Shown here: one piece after another, positions 32,752-42,460 of the stretch
How positions within the stretch are numbered: position 1 is the first letter of the stretch
How the letters are laid out: the number at the start of each line of letters is the position of its first letter
From: Streptomyces sp. M41(2017)
Lineage (GTDB): Bacteria > Actinomycetota > Actinomycetes > Streptomycetales > Streptomycetaceae
Assembly: GCF_002078175.1 (NCBI RefSeq)
Contig: NZ_MWFK01000001.1
Coordinates: 186,001 to 250,000, forward strand
Length of the DNA stretch: 64,000 bases
Direction: 5' to 3'
Notes under the pieces: model-generated
What the model was told of the DNA's origin: nothing
Database searches by the model: none
The model's input: only the letters and a program-made list of their open reading frames with translations
Made by a program: the position numbers and the translations under genes

Positions 32752-35451
32752 ATGACCGACCCCACCGCAATCCAGCCGAGCGAGCTCGACCAGCTCCCGG
32801 ACCGCGACCCCGAGGAGACCGCCGAATGGCAGGCCTCCCTGGACGCCGTCACCCAGGCGGCCGGGCCGCACCGTGCCGCGTACCTGATGCGCCGCACGCT
32901 GGAGCGCGCCGAGGGCAACGGTCTCGCGCTGCCCAAGCTGCTCGAGACCGACTACGTCAACTCCATCCCGACCTCCGCCGAGCCCACCGTGGACGGTGAC
33001 GAGGCGATGGAGTCCCGGATCACCGCGTGGAACCGCTGGAACGCGGCCGCGATGGTCACCCGCGGCGCGAAGCACGGCGTGGGCGGCCACATCGCCACCT
33101 TCGCCTCCGCGGCCTGGCTCTACGAGACGGGCTTCAACCACTTCTTCAAGGGCAAGGAGGCCGACGGGTCCGGCGACCAGCTCTACATCCAGGGCCACGC
33201 CTCCCCCGGCATCTACGCCCGCGCGTTCCTCGACGGGCGCCTGGACGAGCAGCACCTGGACAACTTCCGCCAGGAGTCGGGCGGCAACGGCCTCCCGTCG
33301 TACCCGCACCCGCGCCGGCTGCCCTGGCTGTGGGAGTTCCCGACCGTCTCCATGGGTCTCGGCCCGCTGTCGGCGATCTACCAGGCACGCTTCAACCGCT
33401 ACCTCACCAACCGCGGCATCAAGGACGTCTCGGCGTCCCACGTGTGGGCGTTCCTCGGTGACGGCGAGATGGACGAGCCGGAGTCGACCGCGGCACTCGC
33501 ACTGGCTTCCCGCGAGGGCCTGGACAACCTGACCTTCGTCATCAACTGCAACCTCCAGCGCCTCGACGGCCCGGTGCGCGCGAACTTCAAGATCGTGCAG
33601 GAGCTGGAGGCCCAGTTCCGCGGCGCCGGCTGGAACGTCGTGAAGTCGCTGTGGGGCAACGCGTGGGACGAGCTGTTCCAGCTCGACACCACGGGCGCGC
33701 TCGTCCGCCGCCTGCGCCAGGTACCCGACGCGCAGGTGCAGACGTACCAGACCCGCGACGCCGCCTACATCCGCCAGGACTTCTTCGGCGCCGACCCGGC
33801 GCTCGTCGAGATGGCGAAGCTGCTGAGCGACGACAAGATCCTGGAGTGCTTCCACCTCTCGCGCGGTGGCCACGAGGCGCGCAAGGTCTACGCCGCGTAC
33901 CGGGCCGCCGTCGAGCACAAGGGCGCGCCGACCGTGATCCTGGCCCAGACGGTCAAGGGCCACACCCTCGGCGAGGGCTTCGCGTCGAAGAACGCCAACC
34001 ACCAGATGAAGAAGCTGTCGACGGACGAGTTCAAGCAGATGCGTGACCTGCTCGAACTGCCCATCTCCGACAGCCAGTTCGTCGACGGCGTGGTGCCCTA
34101 CGGCCACCCGGGCGCCGACTCCCCCGAGGTCCGCTACCTCCAGGAGCGGCGCGCCGCCCTCGGCGGTCCGGCCCCGGCCCGCCGCACGCACCCGCTGGCC
34201 CCGCTGCCCGCCGCCGCCGACAAGGCGTTCGCGTCGTTCGACAAGGGCTCCGGCTCGCAGAACGTGGCGACGACCATGGCGTTCGTCCGCCTCGTCAAGG
34301 ACCTGGTCCGCGACAAGGAGACCGGCAGGCGCTGGGTGCCGATCGTCCCGGACGAGGCCCGTACCTTCGGTATGGAGTCGCTCTTCCCGTCGCTCGGCAT
34401 CTACTCGCCCAAGGGCCAGACGTACGAGCCGGTCGACCGCGACCAGCTGATGTACTACAAGGAGGCCAAGAACGGCCAGATCCTCAACGAGGGGATCACC
34501 GAGGCCGGTTCGATGGCCGACTTCATCGCCGCGTCCACCGCGTACGCCACGCACGGCGAAGCGATGATCCCGTTCTACATCTTCTACTCGATGTTCGGCT
34601 GGCAGCGCACGGCCGACCAGATGTGGCAGCTCGGCGACCAGCTCGGCCGCGGCTTCCTGGTCGGTGCCACCGCGGGCCGGACGACGCTGACCGGTGAGGG
34701 CCTGCAGCACGCCGACGGCCACTCCCCGGTCATCGCGGCGACCAACCCGGCCGCGCTGTCCTACGACCCCGCGTTCGCCTACGAGATCGCGGCGATCGTC
34801 AAGGACGGTCTGCGCCGGATGTACGGCGAGGCGGCCCCGGGCGAGGACCAGAACGTCTTCTACTACCTGACCGTCTACAACGAGCCGATGCAGCAGCCCG
34901 CGAAGCCCGCGGGTGTCGACGAGGGCATCCTCAAGGGCCTGTACCGCTTCAACACGGCGGAGTCGGCGGGCGTGAACGTGGCCGCGGCGAACGCCCCGCG
35001 GATCCAGCTGCTCGGCTCCGGCACGGCGATCCACTGGACGCTCGCCGCCCAGAAACTGCTCGCCGAGGAGTGGGGTGTGGCCGCCGACGTGTGGTCCGCG
35101 ACCTCCTGGACCGAGCTGCGCCGTGACGCGCTGGAGGCCGACGCGGCCCTGCTGCGCGGCGAGGAGCGGGTGCCGTTCGTCCGCCAGGCGCTGCAGGGTG
35201 CCGAGGGCCCGGTCCTCGCGGTCTCCGACTACATGCGCCAGGTCCCGGACCAGATCGCGCAGTGGGTCGAGCAGGACTGGTCCTCGCTCGGTGCCGACGG
35301 CTTCGGTCTCTCCGACACCCGCGCGGCGGCCCGCCGCCACTTCGGTGTGGACGCCGAGTCGATCGTCGTCGCGGCGCTCGCGCAGCTCGCCCGCCGCGGT
35401 GAGGTCAAGGCGTCCGCGGTCAAGGAGGCCCGGGAGCGCTACGGCCTGTAG
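32752..35451 (+). CDS. aceE: Pyruvate dehydrogenase E1 (homodimeric, AceE)
   Basis: Thiamine-diphosphate enzyme that decarboxylates pyruvate and acetylates the lipoyl groups of E2. The 899-residue protein is the usual length of the homodimeric E1. The ThDP motif is [12 protein letters not shown] to [12 protein letters not shown], preceded by [15 protein letters not shown] and followed by [34 protein letters not shown] and [29 protein letters not shown] lies before ATG 32752. It is transcribed from its own promoter with a strong palindrome and ends in a 13-bp hairpin. Confidence 0.98.
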   Translation: MTDPTAIQPSELDQLPDRDPEETAEWQASLDAVTQAAGPHRAAYLMRRTLERAEGNGLALPKLLETDYVNSIPTSAEPTVDGDEAMESRITAWNRWNAAAMVTRGAKHGVGGHIATFASAAWLYETGFNHFFKGKEADGSGDQLYIQGHASPGIYARAFLDGRLDEQHLDNFRQESGGNGLPSYPHPRRLPWLWEFPTVSMGLGPLSAIYQARFNRYLTNRGIKDVSASHVWAFLGDGEMDEPESTAALALASREGLDNLTFVINCNLQRLDGPVRANFKIVQELEAQFRGAGWNVVKSLWGNAWDELFQLDTTGALVRRLRQVPDAQVQTYQTRDAAYIRQDFFGADPALVEMAKLLSDDKILECFHLSRGGHEARKVYAAYRAAVEHKGAPTVILAQTVKGHTLGEGFASKNANHQMKKLSTDEFKQMRDLLELPISDSQFVDGVVPYGHPGADSPEVRYLQERRAALGGPAPARRTHPLAPLPAAADKAFASFDKGSGSQNVATTMAFVRLVKDLVRDKETGRRWVPIVPDEARTFGMESLFPSLGIYSPKGQTYEPVDRDQLMYYKEAKNGQILNEGITEAGSMADFIAASTAYATHGEAMIPFYIFYSMFGWQRTADQMWQLGDQLGRGFLVGATAGRTTLTGEGLQHADGHSPVIAATNPAALSYDPAFAYEIAAIVKDGLRRMYGEAAPGEDQNVFYYLTVYNEPMQQPAKPAGVDEGILKGLYRFNTAESAGVNVAAANAPRIQLLGSGTAIHWTLAAQKLLAEEWGVAADVWSATSWTELRRDALEADAALLRGEERVPFVRQALQGAEGPVLAVSDYMRQVPDQIAQWVEQDWSSLGADGFGLSDTRAAARRHFGVDAESIVVAALAQLARRGEVKASAVKEARERYGL

Positions 35452-35502
35452 GCCCCGGCGGCGACAGCGGTCGCGAGGACGGCGGTAAGAGGGACATCCG
35501 GT

Positions 35503-35530
35503 GAGGGGCACGGCGCACGCCGTGCCCCTC
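35503..35530 (+). terminator. Terminator after aceE
   Basis: 13-bp perfect arms (35503-35515 with 35518-35530) lie 51 nt after the aceE stop codon. Confidence 0.75.
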
Positions 35531-35605
35531 ATCGGCGTTCCCGCCGTGACCCGGGTGTCAGCGGCCCGTCTCCTCGTTGTCAGTGGGGCCCGGCATCATG
35601 AACGC

Positions 35606-36577
35606 ATGCGCGCTGCTCGTCTGATCAAGATGGTGCTGCTGCTCCAGACCCGGACGTCGATGACCGCCGCCGAGCTGGCGCGGGAGCTGGAGGTGTCCGA
35701 GCGCACCATCACGCGGGACGCGCAGGCACTCTCCGAGGCGGGGGTCCCGGTGTACGCGGACCGGGGCCGGGCCGGCGGCTACCGCCTGGTCGGGGGCTAC
35801 CGGACGGGACTCACGGGTCTGGCGCGCGGCGAGGCCGAGGCGCTGTTCCTGAGCGGGGTGCCGGGGGCGCTGCGCGAGATGGGCCTGGAGGACACGGCGT
35901 CGGCGGCCCGGCTGAAGGTGTCGGCGGCACTGCAGCCCTCGGTGCGGGACGCCTCGCGGACGGCGGCGCAGCGATTCCATCTGGACGCGCCCGCCTGGTT
36001 CAGCGAGCCGCAGACGCCCGAGCTGCTCCCGTCGGTCGCGGACGCGGTCTGGGACGACCGGCCGATCCTCGCGCGGTACCGGCGGGACGCCTCGGAGGTG
36101 GAGCGGACGCTCGAACCGTACGGCCTCGTCCTCAAGGCGGGCCTGTGGTACCTCTGCGCACGTGTGTCCGGTACAGAGGCCTTCCGGGTGTACCGGATCG
36201 ACCGGTTCACCGCCGTCGAGCCCGGCGCGGAGCGCTTCCGGCGGGAGGACGGGTTCGACCTGCCGGGGTTCTGGGCGGAGCGGGCCGAGGAGTTCGCCCG
36301 GTCCGTCCTGCGGGCCGAGATCACCGTCCGGCTGTCCCCGGACGGCATGCGCCGGCTGCCGTACGTGCTGGATCCGGCGTCCGCGAAGGAGGCGCTGGGG
36401 ACGTCCGGTGTGCCCGACGGGCAGGGCTGGGTGGGCCTCACGCTGCTCATGGAGTCGGAGGAGGTCGCCCGCGCCCAGCTGCGCGGACTCGGACCGGAGG
36501 TGGAGGTGCTGGCTCCGGCGTCGTTGCGGGAGCGCTGCGCCGAGGACGCCGTCCGGTCGGCCGCGCTCTACCGCTGA
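35606..36577 (+). CDS. HTH-WYL transcriptional regulator (YafY type)
   Basis: Regulator of 323 residues. A winged helix at the N-terminus (RAARLIKMVLLLQTR, then AAELARELEVSERTITRDAQAL) is followed by a WYL domain containing KAGLWYLCARV and FRVYRIDRF, and by a C-terminal WCX region. WYL domains usually sense nucleic acids or small ligands. ATG 35606 is chosen over an upstream GTG because the family begins with this winged helix. No ribosome-binding site is visible and CATCAT lies 6 nt upstream, suggesting leaderless transcription. Its target is unknown. Confidence 0.88.
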   Translation: MRAARLIKMVLLLQTRTSMTAAELARELEVSERTITRDAQALSEAGVPVYADRGRAGGYRLVGGYRTGLTGLARGEAEALFLSGVPGALREMGLEDTASAARLKVSAALQPSVRDASRTAAQRFHLDAPAWFSEPQTPELLPSVADAVWDDRPILARYRRDASEVERTLEPYGLVLKAGLWYLCARVSGTEAFRVYRIDRFTAVEPGAERFRREDGFDLPGFWAERAEEFARSVLRAEITVRLSPDGMRRLPYVLDPASAKEALGTSGVPDGQGWVGLTLLMESEEVARAQLRGLGPEVEVLAPASLRERCAEDAVRSAALYR

Positions 36578-36718
36578 TCGCGTTCCGTGGAGGGCCGCGG
36601 ACGCACGCCGCTTGAAATCCGTACGAACCCGGCGGTTTTACCTTCGGCATGTGCACGCATAACAATCTGCGCCACTCCGCGTGCGTCCCTCCCGCGCAGG
36701 CCCGATGCTTGACCCGTG

Positions 36719-37240
36719 ATGGACGAGACGGAGTTCTGGCAGCTGGTGGATTCGACCCGCGAGGCTGCCGAGGGCGACCCCGAGGAACAGGCCGACCTGC
36801 TGGTCGAGCGGCTCGTCCAGTTGGACCCTGACTCGGTCCTGGACTTCGCCCGGCACTTCGAGTCCCGCTACAACCGTGCCTACCGCTGGGACCTGTGGGG
36901 CGCCGCCTGGGTCCTGCTGGACGGGGCCAGCGACGACGCCTTCGACTTCTTCCGGTGCTGGCTGATCGGCCAGGGCCGGGAGGTCTTCGAGGGCGCGATG
37001 CACGACCCCGACACGCTCGCCGAGCTGCTGGACGACTTCGACGAGGAGATCGACGGCGACGGCGAGGAGCTCGGGTACGCGGCGGACGAGGCCTACGAGC
37101 AGCTGACCGGCGCCGTGGCGCCTGACCTCGGCATTCCGGGCGCGGCCTCCGAGCCGGCCGGTACCCCGCTGGACTTCGAGAACGAGTCCCTCGTCGCGGA
37201 GCGCTACCCGAAGCTGTGGGAGCGGTTCCGGGAGAGCTGA
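36719..37240 (+). CDS. DUF4240 domain protein
   Basis: Acidic soluble protein of 173 residues beginning MDETEFWQLVDSTREAAEG, the signature of DUF4240, with WDLWGAAWVLLDGASDDAF and FRCWLIGQGREVFEGAMHDPD. In streptomycetes such proteins are common, often in several paralogues, with no known activity. GTG at 36716 directly precedes the ATG and could also start. No ribosome-binding site is seen, and GATGCT lies 6 nt before the GTG. Confidence 0.85.
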   Translation: MDETEFWQLVDSTREAAEGDPEEQADLLVERLVQLDPDSVLDFARHFESRYNRAYRWDLWGAAWVLLDGASDDAFDFFRCWLIGQGREVFEGAMHDPDTLAELLDDFDEEIDGDGEELGYAADEAYEQLTGAVAPDLGIPGAASEPAGTPLDFENESLVAERYPKLWERFRES

Positions 37241-37293
37241 CCTCGGCCCTGCCCGGCACGGAGCACGGAGGGCCCCGCCCGGGGCGCCCGGCG

Positions 37294-37337
37294 CGGGTCC
37301 GGAGCACCTGCCCGCACGGGTCCGGAGCACCTGCCCG
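37294..37337. repeat. Two 21-bp direct repeats
   Basis: An identical 21-bp unit beginning CGGGTCCGGAGC occurs at 37294-37314 and 37317-37337 in the intergenic region after the DUF4240 gene. Confidence 0.85.
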
Positions 37338-37385
37338 GGAGCCCGGCGCCGGGCGCTTGCGCCGCGCGGACCGTCGGCGGCGCGC

Positions 37386-37628
37386 TCAGGCCGTCGTTCT
37401 GCGCCGGGTGAGATCCGCGGGGAGGCGTGCCTGCGGCTGCTCGACCCGCACGGTGTGGCGCAGGGGCGCCGCATTGGCCTGTCCCAGCGCGGAGGCCGTG
37501 GCCGCCGCCGGACCGAGGACGACCGTCGCCACCGCGCAGACCACCACCCAGGGGCCCCGGACTCCGCTCGCCCAGCCGCCCGCCCGCTCCGGGTGTCCCG
37601 CGTTCTCCCGCCGGCTGATCTTCATCAT
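37386..37628 (-). CDS. Small secreted or single-pass membrane protein
   Basis: Protein of 80 residues, start MMKISRREN at ATG 37628 preceded by GGAGG at good spacing. One hydrophobic segment (about 29-49, WVVVCAVATVVLGPAAATASAL) could be a signal or anchor; the remaining 30 residues are basic and Pro/Arg-rich. It has no known family. It lies downstream of the amidase gene on the same strand and may be co-transcribed with it. Confidence 0.6.
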   Translation of the reverse strand: MMKISRRENAGHPERAGGWASGVRGPWVVVCAVATVVLGPAAATASALGQANAAPLRHTVRVEQPQARLPADLTRRRTTA

Positions 37629-37787
37629 CCCCACCTCCGGTCCGTGTGTACGCCCGATGCTGGGCGGCTCGGCTCTGCGGAGGCTGTGGGCGGCCTGCGG
37701 CGCGGCTGTGACCGGTCGTGCGGGCTCGACAGGGACGGGATCCGGGACGGGAGCCGGGTCGGGGAGCTGGGCGACTCGGGAGGGTGG

Positions 37788-38714
37788 TCAGCGGCCCTGG
37801 TAGCGGGCCGCCTCGGCGCGGATCTCCGGGAGGCGGGCGGCGAGGGCGGCGCCGGGGCAGCTCGTCATGAAGCCGTCGTCGTGCCCGGCGATGGTGGGCA
37901 GGACGGCTGTGCTGCCCTTGGGGTAGCGGCTGAGGCTGTTGCTGGAGACGAGGCGGACGGTGGCCCGGGGGTCGACGCCGCCGAGACCCAGCTTCCAGGC
38001 GGCGAGGCGGGCGATGGCGTCGGTCATGGCCTTCGGCACCGGCACGCCCGTCGTGAAGGTGCCGATCGCGGCGATCCCGGCGGTGCGGTGGTTGAAGCCC
38101 TGGGCGTGGGCTCCGGTGACGGGCCGGGCGACACCGCCGGCGCGGCCCTCGTAGATGGTGCCGCAGCGGTCGACGAGGAAGTTGTAGCCGATGTCGTCCC
38201 ACTGCTTGGCGCCGGTCTGGCCCGCGTAGAGGTCGGCGATGATGCGGGGCACGTCGGCGCAGTCGTAGCCGTTCGGCGAGTCGGTGTGGTGGACGAAGAC
38301 CGCGACGACGCGGTCGTCGTAGCGGGGCGGCGGCTGCCGGTGCGGGTCCGCGGAACGGAGCCACGTCGACCGCGGCACGATGGGCGGCCGTTCGACGGGG
38401 CGTTCCGCCGCCGCCCGCGCCGTCACCCGGGGCGCGACGGCCGCGCGCGTGACGGTACGGTCCACGCCCGCCGCGCAGGTCACGAGCGCGGCGACGGCGA
38501 GGAGGCCCGGCACGCAGGCCAGCAGGACGAGGGCCGGTTTCGGCAGCGCCGCCCAGGGGCGGCGCGGACTCCACGGTCCGGGGGGCCGGGGCTCGCGCCC
38601 CGATCGTGTGCGGGCCCCGTCCGCCCGGGGTTCCGGGCGTCCGTGGCGTACGGGGCGGGGTTCTCGCCGCCCGTTCCGTATTCGAGGCCCCCGAGTCTTC
38701 CCGAAGACACGCAT
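37788..38714 (-). CDS. Peptidoglycan recognition protein / N-acetylmuramoyl-L-alanine amidase
   Basis: Protein of 308 residues with a basic N-terminal region, one transmembrane or signal-anchor segment (PALVLLACVPGLLAVAALV, about 62-80) and a C-terminal amidase_2/PGRP domain. This contains VFVHHTDSPNGYDC, IGYNFLVDRCGTIYEGR, HAQGFNHRTAG and AGHDDGFMTSCPG, giving the His, His and Cys zinc ligands expected of an active enzyme. GGGTGGGT before ATG 38714 supports the start; the longer frame lacks family sequence. It is probably anchored and trims cell-wall stem peptides. It is divergent from the MarP-type protease gene. Confidence 0.9.
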   Translation of the reverse strand: MRVFGKTRGPRIRNGRREPRPVRHGRPEPRADGARTRSGREPRPPGPWSPRRPWAALPKPALVLLACVPGLLAVAALVTCAAGVDRTVTRAAVAPRVTARAAAERPVERPPIVPRSTWLRSADPHRQPPPRYDDRVVAVFVHHTDSPNGYDCADVPRIIADLYAGQTGAKQWDDIGYNFLVDRCGTIYEGRAGGVARPVTGAHAQGFNHRTAGIAAIGTFTTGVPVPKAMTDAIARLAAWKLGLGGVDPRATVRLVSSNSLSRYPKGSTAVLPTIAGHDDGFMTSCPGAALAARLPEIRAEAARYQGR

Positions 38715-38902
38715 GGACCCACCCTGACCCGGATCCGCGCGGGCCGCGATGTGTGGTGTGCCACCCGGTGGAACCATCAGGTGTGTCCGGGACGTTTTTA
38801 CAGGTCCACGCGTGTGTGGTCGTTTCCGCGGCACCACACGCGCGTGACTGATCAATGGGCCCGCCCGGCGCGTACTAAGGGGCCCCAGAGAAAGGCGGCT
38901 CC

Positions 38903-40087
38903 GTGGACGTGCTCGACCTCCTGCTGATGCTGGTCATCCTGGCCTACGCGGCGTCCGGGTACCGCCGTGGCCTGGTGGCCGGCTGTGTCTCGTTGGCAGG
39001 TTTCGTGGGTGGCGCCGTGATCGGCGTGTGGGTGCTGCCCTGGATGATGGAGCTGGTCACGGCGGGCACCGCGGCGGCGACGGTCACGGCGGTGCTCACG
39101 GTGCTGGTGCCCGGAGTGGTGGGTCACGAGCTGGCCGGACGGCTGGCCATGAAGCTGCGCCGGGAGCTGGACCAGGGCCCGCTGCGGGTCGCGGACGGGA
39201 TCGGCGGGGCGGCGGCGAACACCCTGGCGGTGCTGCTGGTGGCCTGGGTGGCCGCGAGCGTGCTGGGCGCCTCCTCGTCACCGGTGGTCACGCAGTCGAT
39301 CCGCAACTCGGCGCTGCTGGGTGCCGTGCAGAAGACGATGCCCGAGACCACGCCGACCTGGTTCTCGCGCGCCACCTCCGCGCTCACGGAGGCGGGCTTC
39401 CCGCAGGTCTTCAACCCCTTCGAGAACGAACCGACGGCGGGCGTCGCGCGGCCCTCCGGCGACAGCGTCACCCCGTCCGCGACGAACGCCGCGAAGCTGA
39501 GCACGGTGAAGGTCGAGGGCGTGTCGGGCAACCAGGGCCGCGAGGGCAGCGGTTTCGTCTACTCCGCGCAGCGCGTGATGACCAACGCCCACGTGGTGGC
39601 GGGCATCGACCGGCCGACCGTCCGGGTGGGCGGGGTCAGCCGGCCGTATCCGGCGCGCGTGGTGCTGTTCGACCCGCAGAAGGACGTCGCCGTGCTGTAC
39701 GTGCCGGGCCTGCGGGCCCCCGTGCTGCCCTTCGACGGGGTCGCCTCGCGCGGCGACTCCGCGGTGGTCGCGGGCTATCCCCAGGACGGCGGCCTCGACC
39801 TCCAGGCGGCCACGGTGGCGAGCCGGATCAACGCGACGGGCCAGAACATCTACAACTCCGGCACGGTGACCCGCGAGATCTACTCGATCCGCTCGACGGT
39901 CCGCCCGGGCAACTCCGGCGGCCCCCTGCTGACCACCGACGGCAAGGTGTACGGCGTGGTCTTCGCCCGGTCGACCTCGGACAGCGAGACGGGGTATGTG
40001 CTGACCGCGCACGAGGTGGCGGGCGACGCACGCAAGGCGACGCACGCCACGGCCCGCGTCGACACGGGCGACCTGGTCACGTCCTGA
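38903..40087 (+). CDS. marP: MarP-type CvpA-trypsin membrane serine protease
   Basis: Protein of 394 residues. Four transmembrane helices of a CvpA domain (1-130) are followed by a periplasmic trypsin-like domain with the triad His230 (TNAHVVAG), Asp261 (PQKDVAVLYV) and Ser338 (RPGNSGGP). The spacing matches mycobacterial MarP, which activates a cell-wall hydrolase and is needed for acid and oxidative stress tolerance. Two cysteines (Cys28 in the membrane) do not form the MarP redox pair. GTG 38903 follows AGAAAGGCGG. The divergently encoded amidase next door is a plausible substrate. Confidence 0.92.
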   Translation: MDVLDLLLMLVILAYAASGYRRGLVAGCVSLAGFVGGAVIGVWVLPWMMELVTAGTAAATVTAVLTVLVPGVVGHELAGRLAMKLRRELDQGPLRVADGIGGAAANTLAVLLVAWVAASVLGASSSPVVTQSIRNSALLGAVQKTMPETTPTWFSRATSALTEAGFPQVFNPFENEPTAGVARPSGDSVTPSATNAAKLSTVKVEGVSGNQGREGSGFVYSAQRVMTNAHVVAGIDRPTVRVGGVSRPYPARVVLFDPQKDVAVLYVPGLRAPVLPFDGVASRGDSAVVAGYPQDGGLDLQAATVASRINATGQNIYNSGTVTREIYSIRSTVRPGNSGGPLLTTDGKVYGVVFARSTSDSETGYVLTAHEVAGDARKATHATARVDTGDLVTS

Positions 40088-40168
40088 CCCGGGGCGGGCC
40101 CTGTCCCGAGCCCGGGTTCAGGCCCCCGGCCCGGTTCCGACGCTCCCCGGTGCGGAGCAGCCGGCCGC

Positions 40169-40954
40169 TCAGAAGTGGGTGCCGCCGTCGATGCGCACCT
40201 CGGTGCCGGTGATGAAGCGTCCGTCCTCCGAGGCGAGCATGGCCACGACTCCGGCGACCGCCTCGGGACCGGCGAAGCCCTCGCCGAGGGCGGGCGCCAG
40301 CTTGGCGAACAGGCTCCGGTCGGCGTCCGCGGGCAGTCCGGGACCGACACTCCGCCTGCTGGCGCCCGAGCCGTCGGTCATGCCCGAGGAGATGGATCCG
40401 GGCTGTACGGCGGTGAAGCGCACGCCCTGCTTGCCGTACTCGCTCGCCAGGGCGTGCGTCATGGACTGGATGCCGCCCTTGGAGGCCGCGTACGCCGCCA
40501 TGTAGGGGTGGGCGAACGCCGCCGAGGTCGAGCTGAAGTTGACGACGGCGGACTCCCGTCCGGCGAGCAGGTGGGGCAGCGCCTCCCGGATCATCAGGAA
40601 CGTGCCGGTCAGGTTGACGGCGATGACCTGGTGGAAGTCGGCGAGCGGCATCGTGTGGGTGTGCGCGGAGCGCAGGATGCCGGCGGCGTTGACGAGCACG
40701 TCCAGACCGCCGAGGACGCGTACGGCCTCGGCGACGGCCCCGCGGACGGACGCCTCGTCGGCGACGTCCACGACGACGGTGGTCAGCCGCCCGGCGTGGG
40801 CGCCCGCCCGCGCCGCGGTGTCGGCCAGGCCCGCGTCGCTCACGTCGGCGGCGACGACGTGCCCGCCCTCGGCCAGCATCCGCTCCACGGTGGCCTGGCC
40901 TATGCCGGAGCCGCCTCCGGTGACGAGCGCCCGGCGTCCTTCGTATCGGTTCAT
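40169..40954 (-). CDS. SDR-family oxidoreductase
   Basis: Cytosolic NAD(P)-dependent short-chain dehydrogenase of 261 residues. The cofactor site is VTGGGSGIGQ, followed by NAAG in VLVNAAGILR, the catalytic Ser in NFSSTSAAF and Tyr-x3-Lys in AAYAASKGG. GGGAGGACC before ATG 40954 supports the start. It is divergent from a TetR regulator with a palindrome between them, which suggests direct control. The substrate is unknown; the sequence resembles 3-oxoacyl reductase-like enzymes. Confidence 0.93.
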   Translation of the reverse strand: MNRYEGRRALVTGGGSGIGQATVERMLAEGGHVVAADVSDAGLADTAARAGAHAGRLTTVVVDVADEASVRGAVAEAVRVLGGLDVLVNAAGILRSAHTHTMPLADFHQVIAVNLTGTFLMIREALPHLLAGRESAVVNFSSTSAAFAHPYMAAYAASKGGIQSMTHALASEYGKQGVRFTAVQPGSISSGMTDGSGASRRSVGPGLPADADRSLFAKLAPALGEGFAGPEAVAGVVAMLASEDGRFITGTEVRIDGGTHF

Positions 40955-41052
40955 GGTGGTGGTCCTCCCGGTCCTCGGGCCGCCGCCGGTTCTCCCGGCA
41001 CCGGCCGCGGCAGTGCGGTGATACGGCGTTACGCACTGCACAGTACGTCTAC

Positions 41053-41069
41053 ATGGCACGTTTTGCCAT
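41053..41069. promoter_or_regulatory. Palindromic operator candidate for the TetR regulator
   Basis: ATGGCA and TGCCAT arms around CGTTT (41053-41069) lie in the divergent SDR-TetR intergenic region, 36 nt before the TetR -10. A second palindrome, ACTG-CA-CAGT, lies at 41035-41044. Confidence 0.5.
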
Positions 41070-41104
41070 CACGGCGAACCGTGCCCCTCCTCGCGCCCGC
41101 GGCG

Positions 41105-41110
41105 TACGCT
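41105..41110 (+). promoter_or_regulatory. -10 hexamer TACGCT, leaderless TetR gene
   Basis: TACGCT ends 6 nt before GTG 41117 with no ribosome-binding site. Confidence 0.4.
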
Positions 41111-41116
41111 TTCCCC

Positions 41117-41782
41117 GTGAGCAGCCAGCCGCCCCCGGCCCCCGAACCCCCCGCCCTCTCGCTGACCGAGCGCCGCAAGGCCGCGACCCAGCTCGACATC
41201 GCCCGCGCGGCGGCGGAGCTCTTCACGGAGTTCGGTCCGGACGGCACCACGGCCGAGGACATCGCCCGCCGGGCCGGCGTGGCCCTGCGCACCTTCTACC
41301 GCTACTTCCGCAACAAGCAGGACGCCGTGGGCCCGTTGCTCGCGTCGGGCGGCGACCGCTGGCGCGCGGTGCTCGCGGCGACCGGACCGGGCACGGCACT
41401 GCCCGAGGCCCTGGAGCGGGCGACCGTCGAGGCGCTGTCCGCACCGGACGCGCGCGCGGTGGACGGACTGGACCAGACGCGGGCGCTGCTGCGCGCGGCG
41501 GTCGGCGATCCGGCGCTGCGGGCGGTCTGGTACCGGGTGAACCAGGAGTCGGAGGAACGGCTGGTCCCGGTGGTGGCGCGGCTCGCGGGCGCCGACGCGG
41601 ACCCGCTGGAGGTCCGGCTGGCCGCCGCGGCGGCCACCGACGCGATCAGGATCGCGCTGGAGACCTGGGCGGCCACGGACGCGGCAGCCGACGGTCCGGG
41701 CTCCCCCGCCGAGCTGGCGGTCCGCTGCCTGCGTCATCTCCTGGGCGGGATGCGCCCGTCACTCAGTGCGGACGAGAACTGA
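41117..41782 (+). CDS. TetR-family transcriptional regulator
   Basis: Regulator of 221 residues. The helix-turn-helix domain (about 15-65) reads AATQLDIARAAAELFTEFG and AEDIARRAGVALRTFYRYFRNKQDA. The C-terminal 140 residues are the ligand-binding domain without a recognised ligand class. GTG 41117 is chosen for its upstream -10-like hexamer. Divergent from the SDR gene, it is expected to repress that gene and itself through the palindromes between them. Confidence 0.93.
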   Translation: MSSQPPPAPEPPALSLTERRKAATQLDIARAAAELFTEFGPDGTTAEDIARRAGVALRTFYRYFRNKQDAVGPLLASGGDRWRAVLAATGPGTALPEALERATVEALSAPDARAVDGLDQTRALLRAAVGDPALRAVWYRVNQESEERLVPVVARLAGADADPLEVRLAAAAATDAIRIALETWAATDAAADGPGSPAELAVRCLRHLLGGMRPSLSADEN

Positions 41783-41896
41783 CGCCCGCCCGCGGGATCG
41801 GCCGCGCGCCCGGGCGCGAACGGGGCCGGGCGGCACGGGCGGGTGGCGCGGGGGAACGCGCCACGGTCGCCGGGAGCGGCCCCTGACGCGCTCCGG

Positions 41897-42388
41897 TCAG
41901 AGGGAGCGGCCCATGAGGACGTCGTCCACGTAGACCCCGTCGAGCAGGAACTCCTCGCGCAGGACGCCCTCGACGGCGAAGCCCTCGGAGGCGTAGAGCC
42001 CGCGCGCCGGGGCGTTGTGGCCGAGCACCCGCAGCGTGATGCGCCGGGCCCCCTGGCCACGGGCCTCCTCGCACACGGCCCGCAGCAGCGCCCGGCCCAC
42101 CCCGGCGCCGCGCGCCTCGTCGGCGACGGCGAGTCCGAGGATCTGCCGGACGTGCGCGTTGCAGGCGAGCGGGGTCGGGAAGCCCAGCCGGATGTACCCG
42201 ACGACCCGGCCGTCGAGTTCGGCGACGAGGTGGTCGCGGGGGCCGAACCGCTCGCTGTAGAACGGCTCGTAGGGCGGCTGGGGCCGCGGCATGACGGCGT
42301 GCAGCGTGGACCAGGTGTCGCGGTCGAGCCTGCCGAGCGCGTCCTCGTCGTCGAGGGTGGCGGTACGTATGTGCGGTGCGGCTGCCAT
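41897..42388 (-). CDS. GNAT-family N-acetyltransferase
   Basis: Acetyl-CoA-dependent transferase of 163 residues. Motif A reads LAVADEARGAGVGRALL, followed by ITLRVLGHNAPARGLYASEGF. The start at 42388 has no ribosome-binding site but TACAGT ends 7 nt before it on the minus strand, so the message is probably leaderless. Upstream and divergent is a TIGR01777 epimerase. The substrate is unknown. Confidence 0.9.
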   Translation of the reverse strand: MAAAPHIRTATLDDEDALGRLDRDTWSTLHAVMPRPQPPYEPFYSERFGPRDHLVAELDGRVVGYIRLGFPTPLACNAHVRQILGLAVADEARGAGVGRALLRAVCEEARGQGARRITLRVLGHNAPARGLYASEGFAVEGVLREEFLLDGVYVDDVLMGRSL

Positions 42389-42395
42389 GCCGATC

Positions 42396-42401
42396 ACTGT
42401 A
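42396..42401 (-). promoter_or_regulatory. -10 hexamer TACAGT, leaderless GNAT gene
   Basis: On the minus strand TACAGT is followed by 7 nt and then the ATG at 42388. Confidence 0.4.
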
Positions 42402-42460
42402 CGGCGGCCGTACGGACGTCCGTTCCGGGATTTCCGCCGTCCTGCGGGCAGGATGGATCC

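Noticed and set aside
31960..35532. 1190-residue open frame on the minus strand across aceE
   Set aside because: Antisense to aceE, no ribosome-binding site, composition typical of mirror frames.
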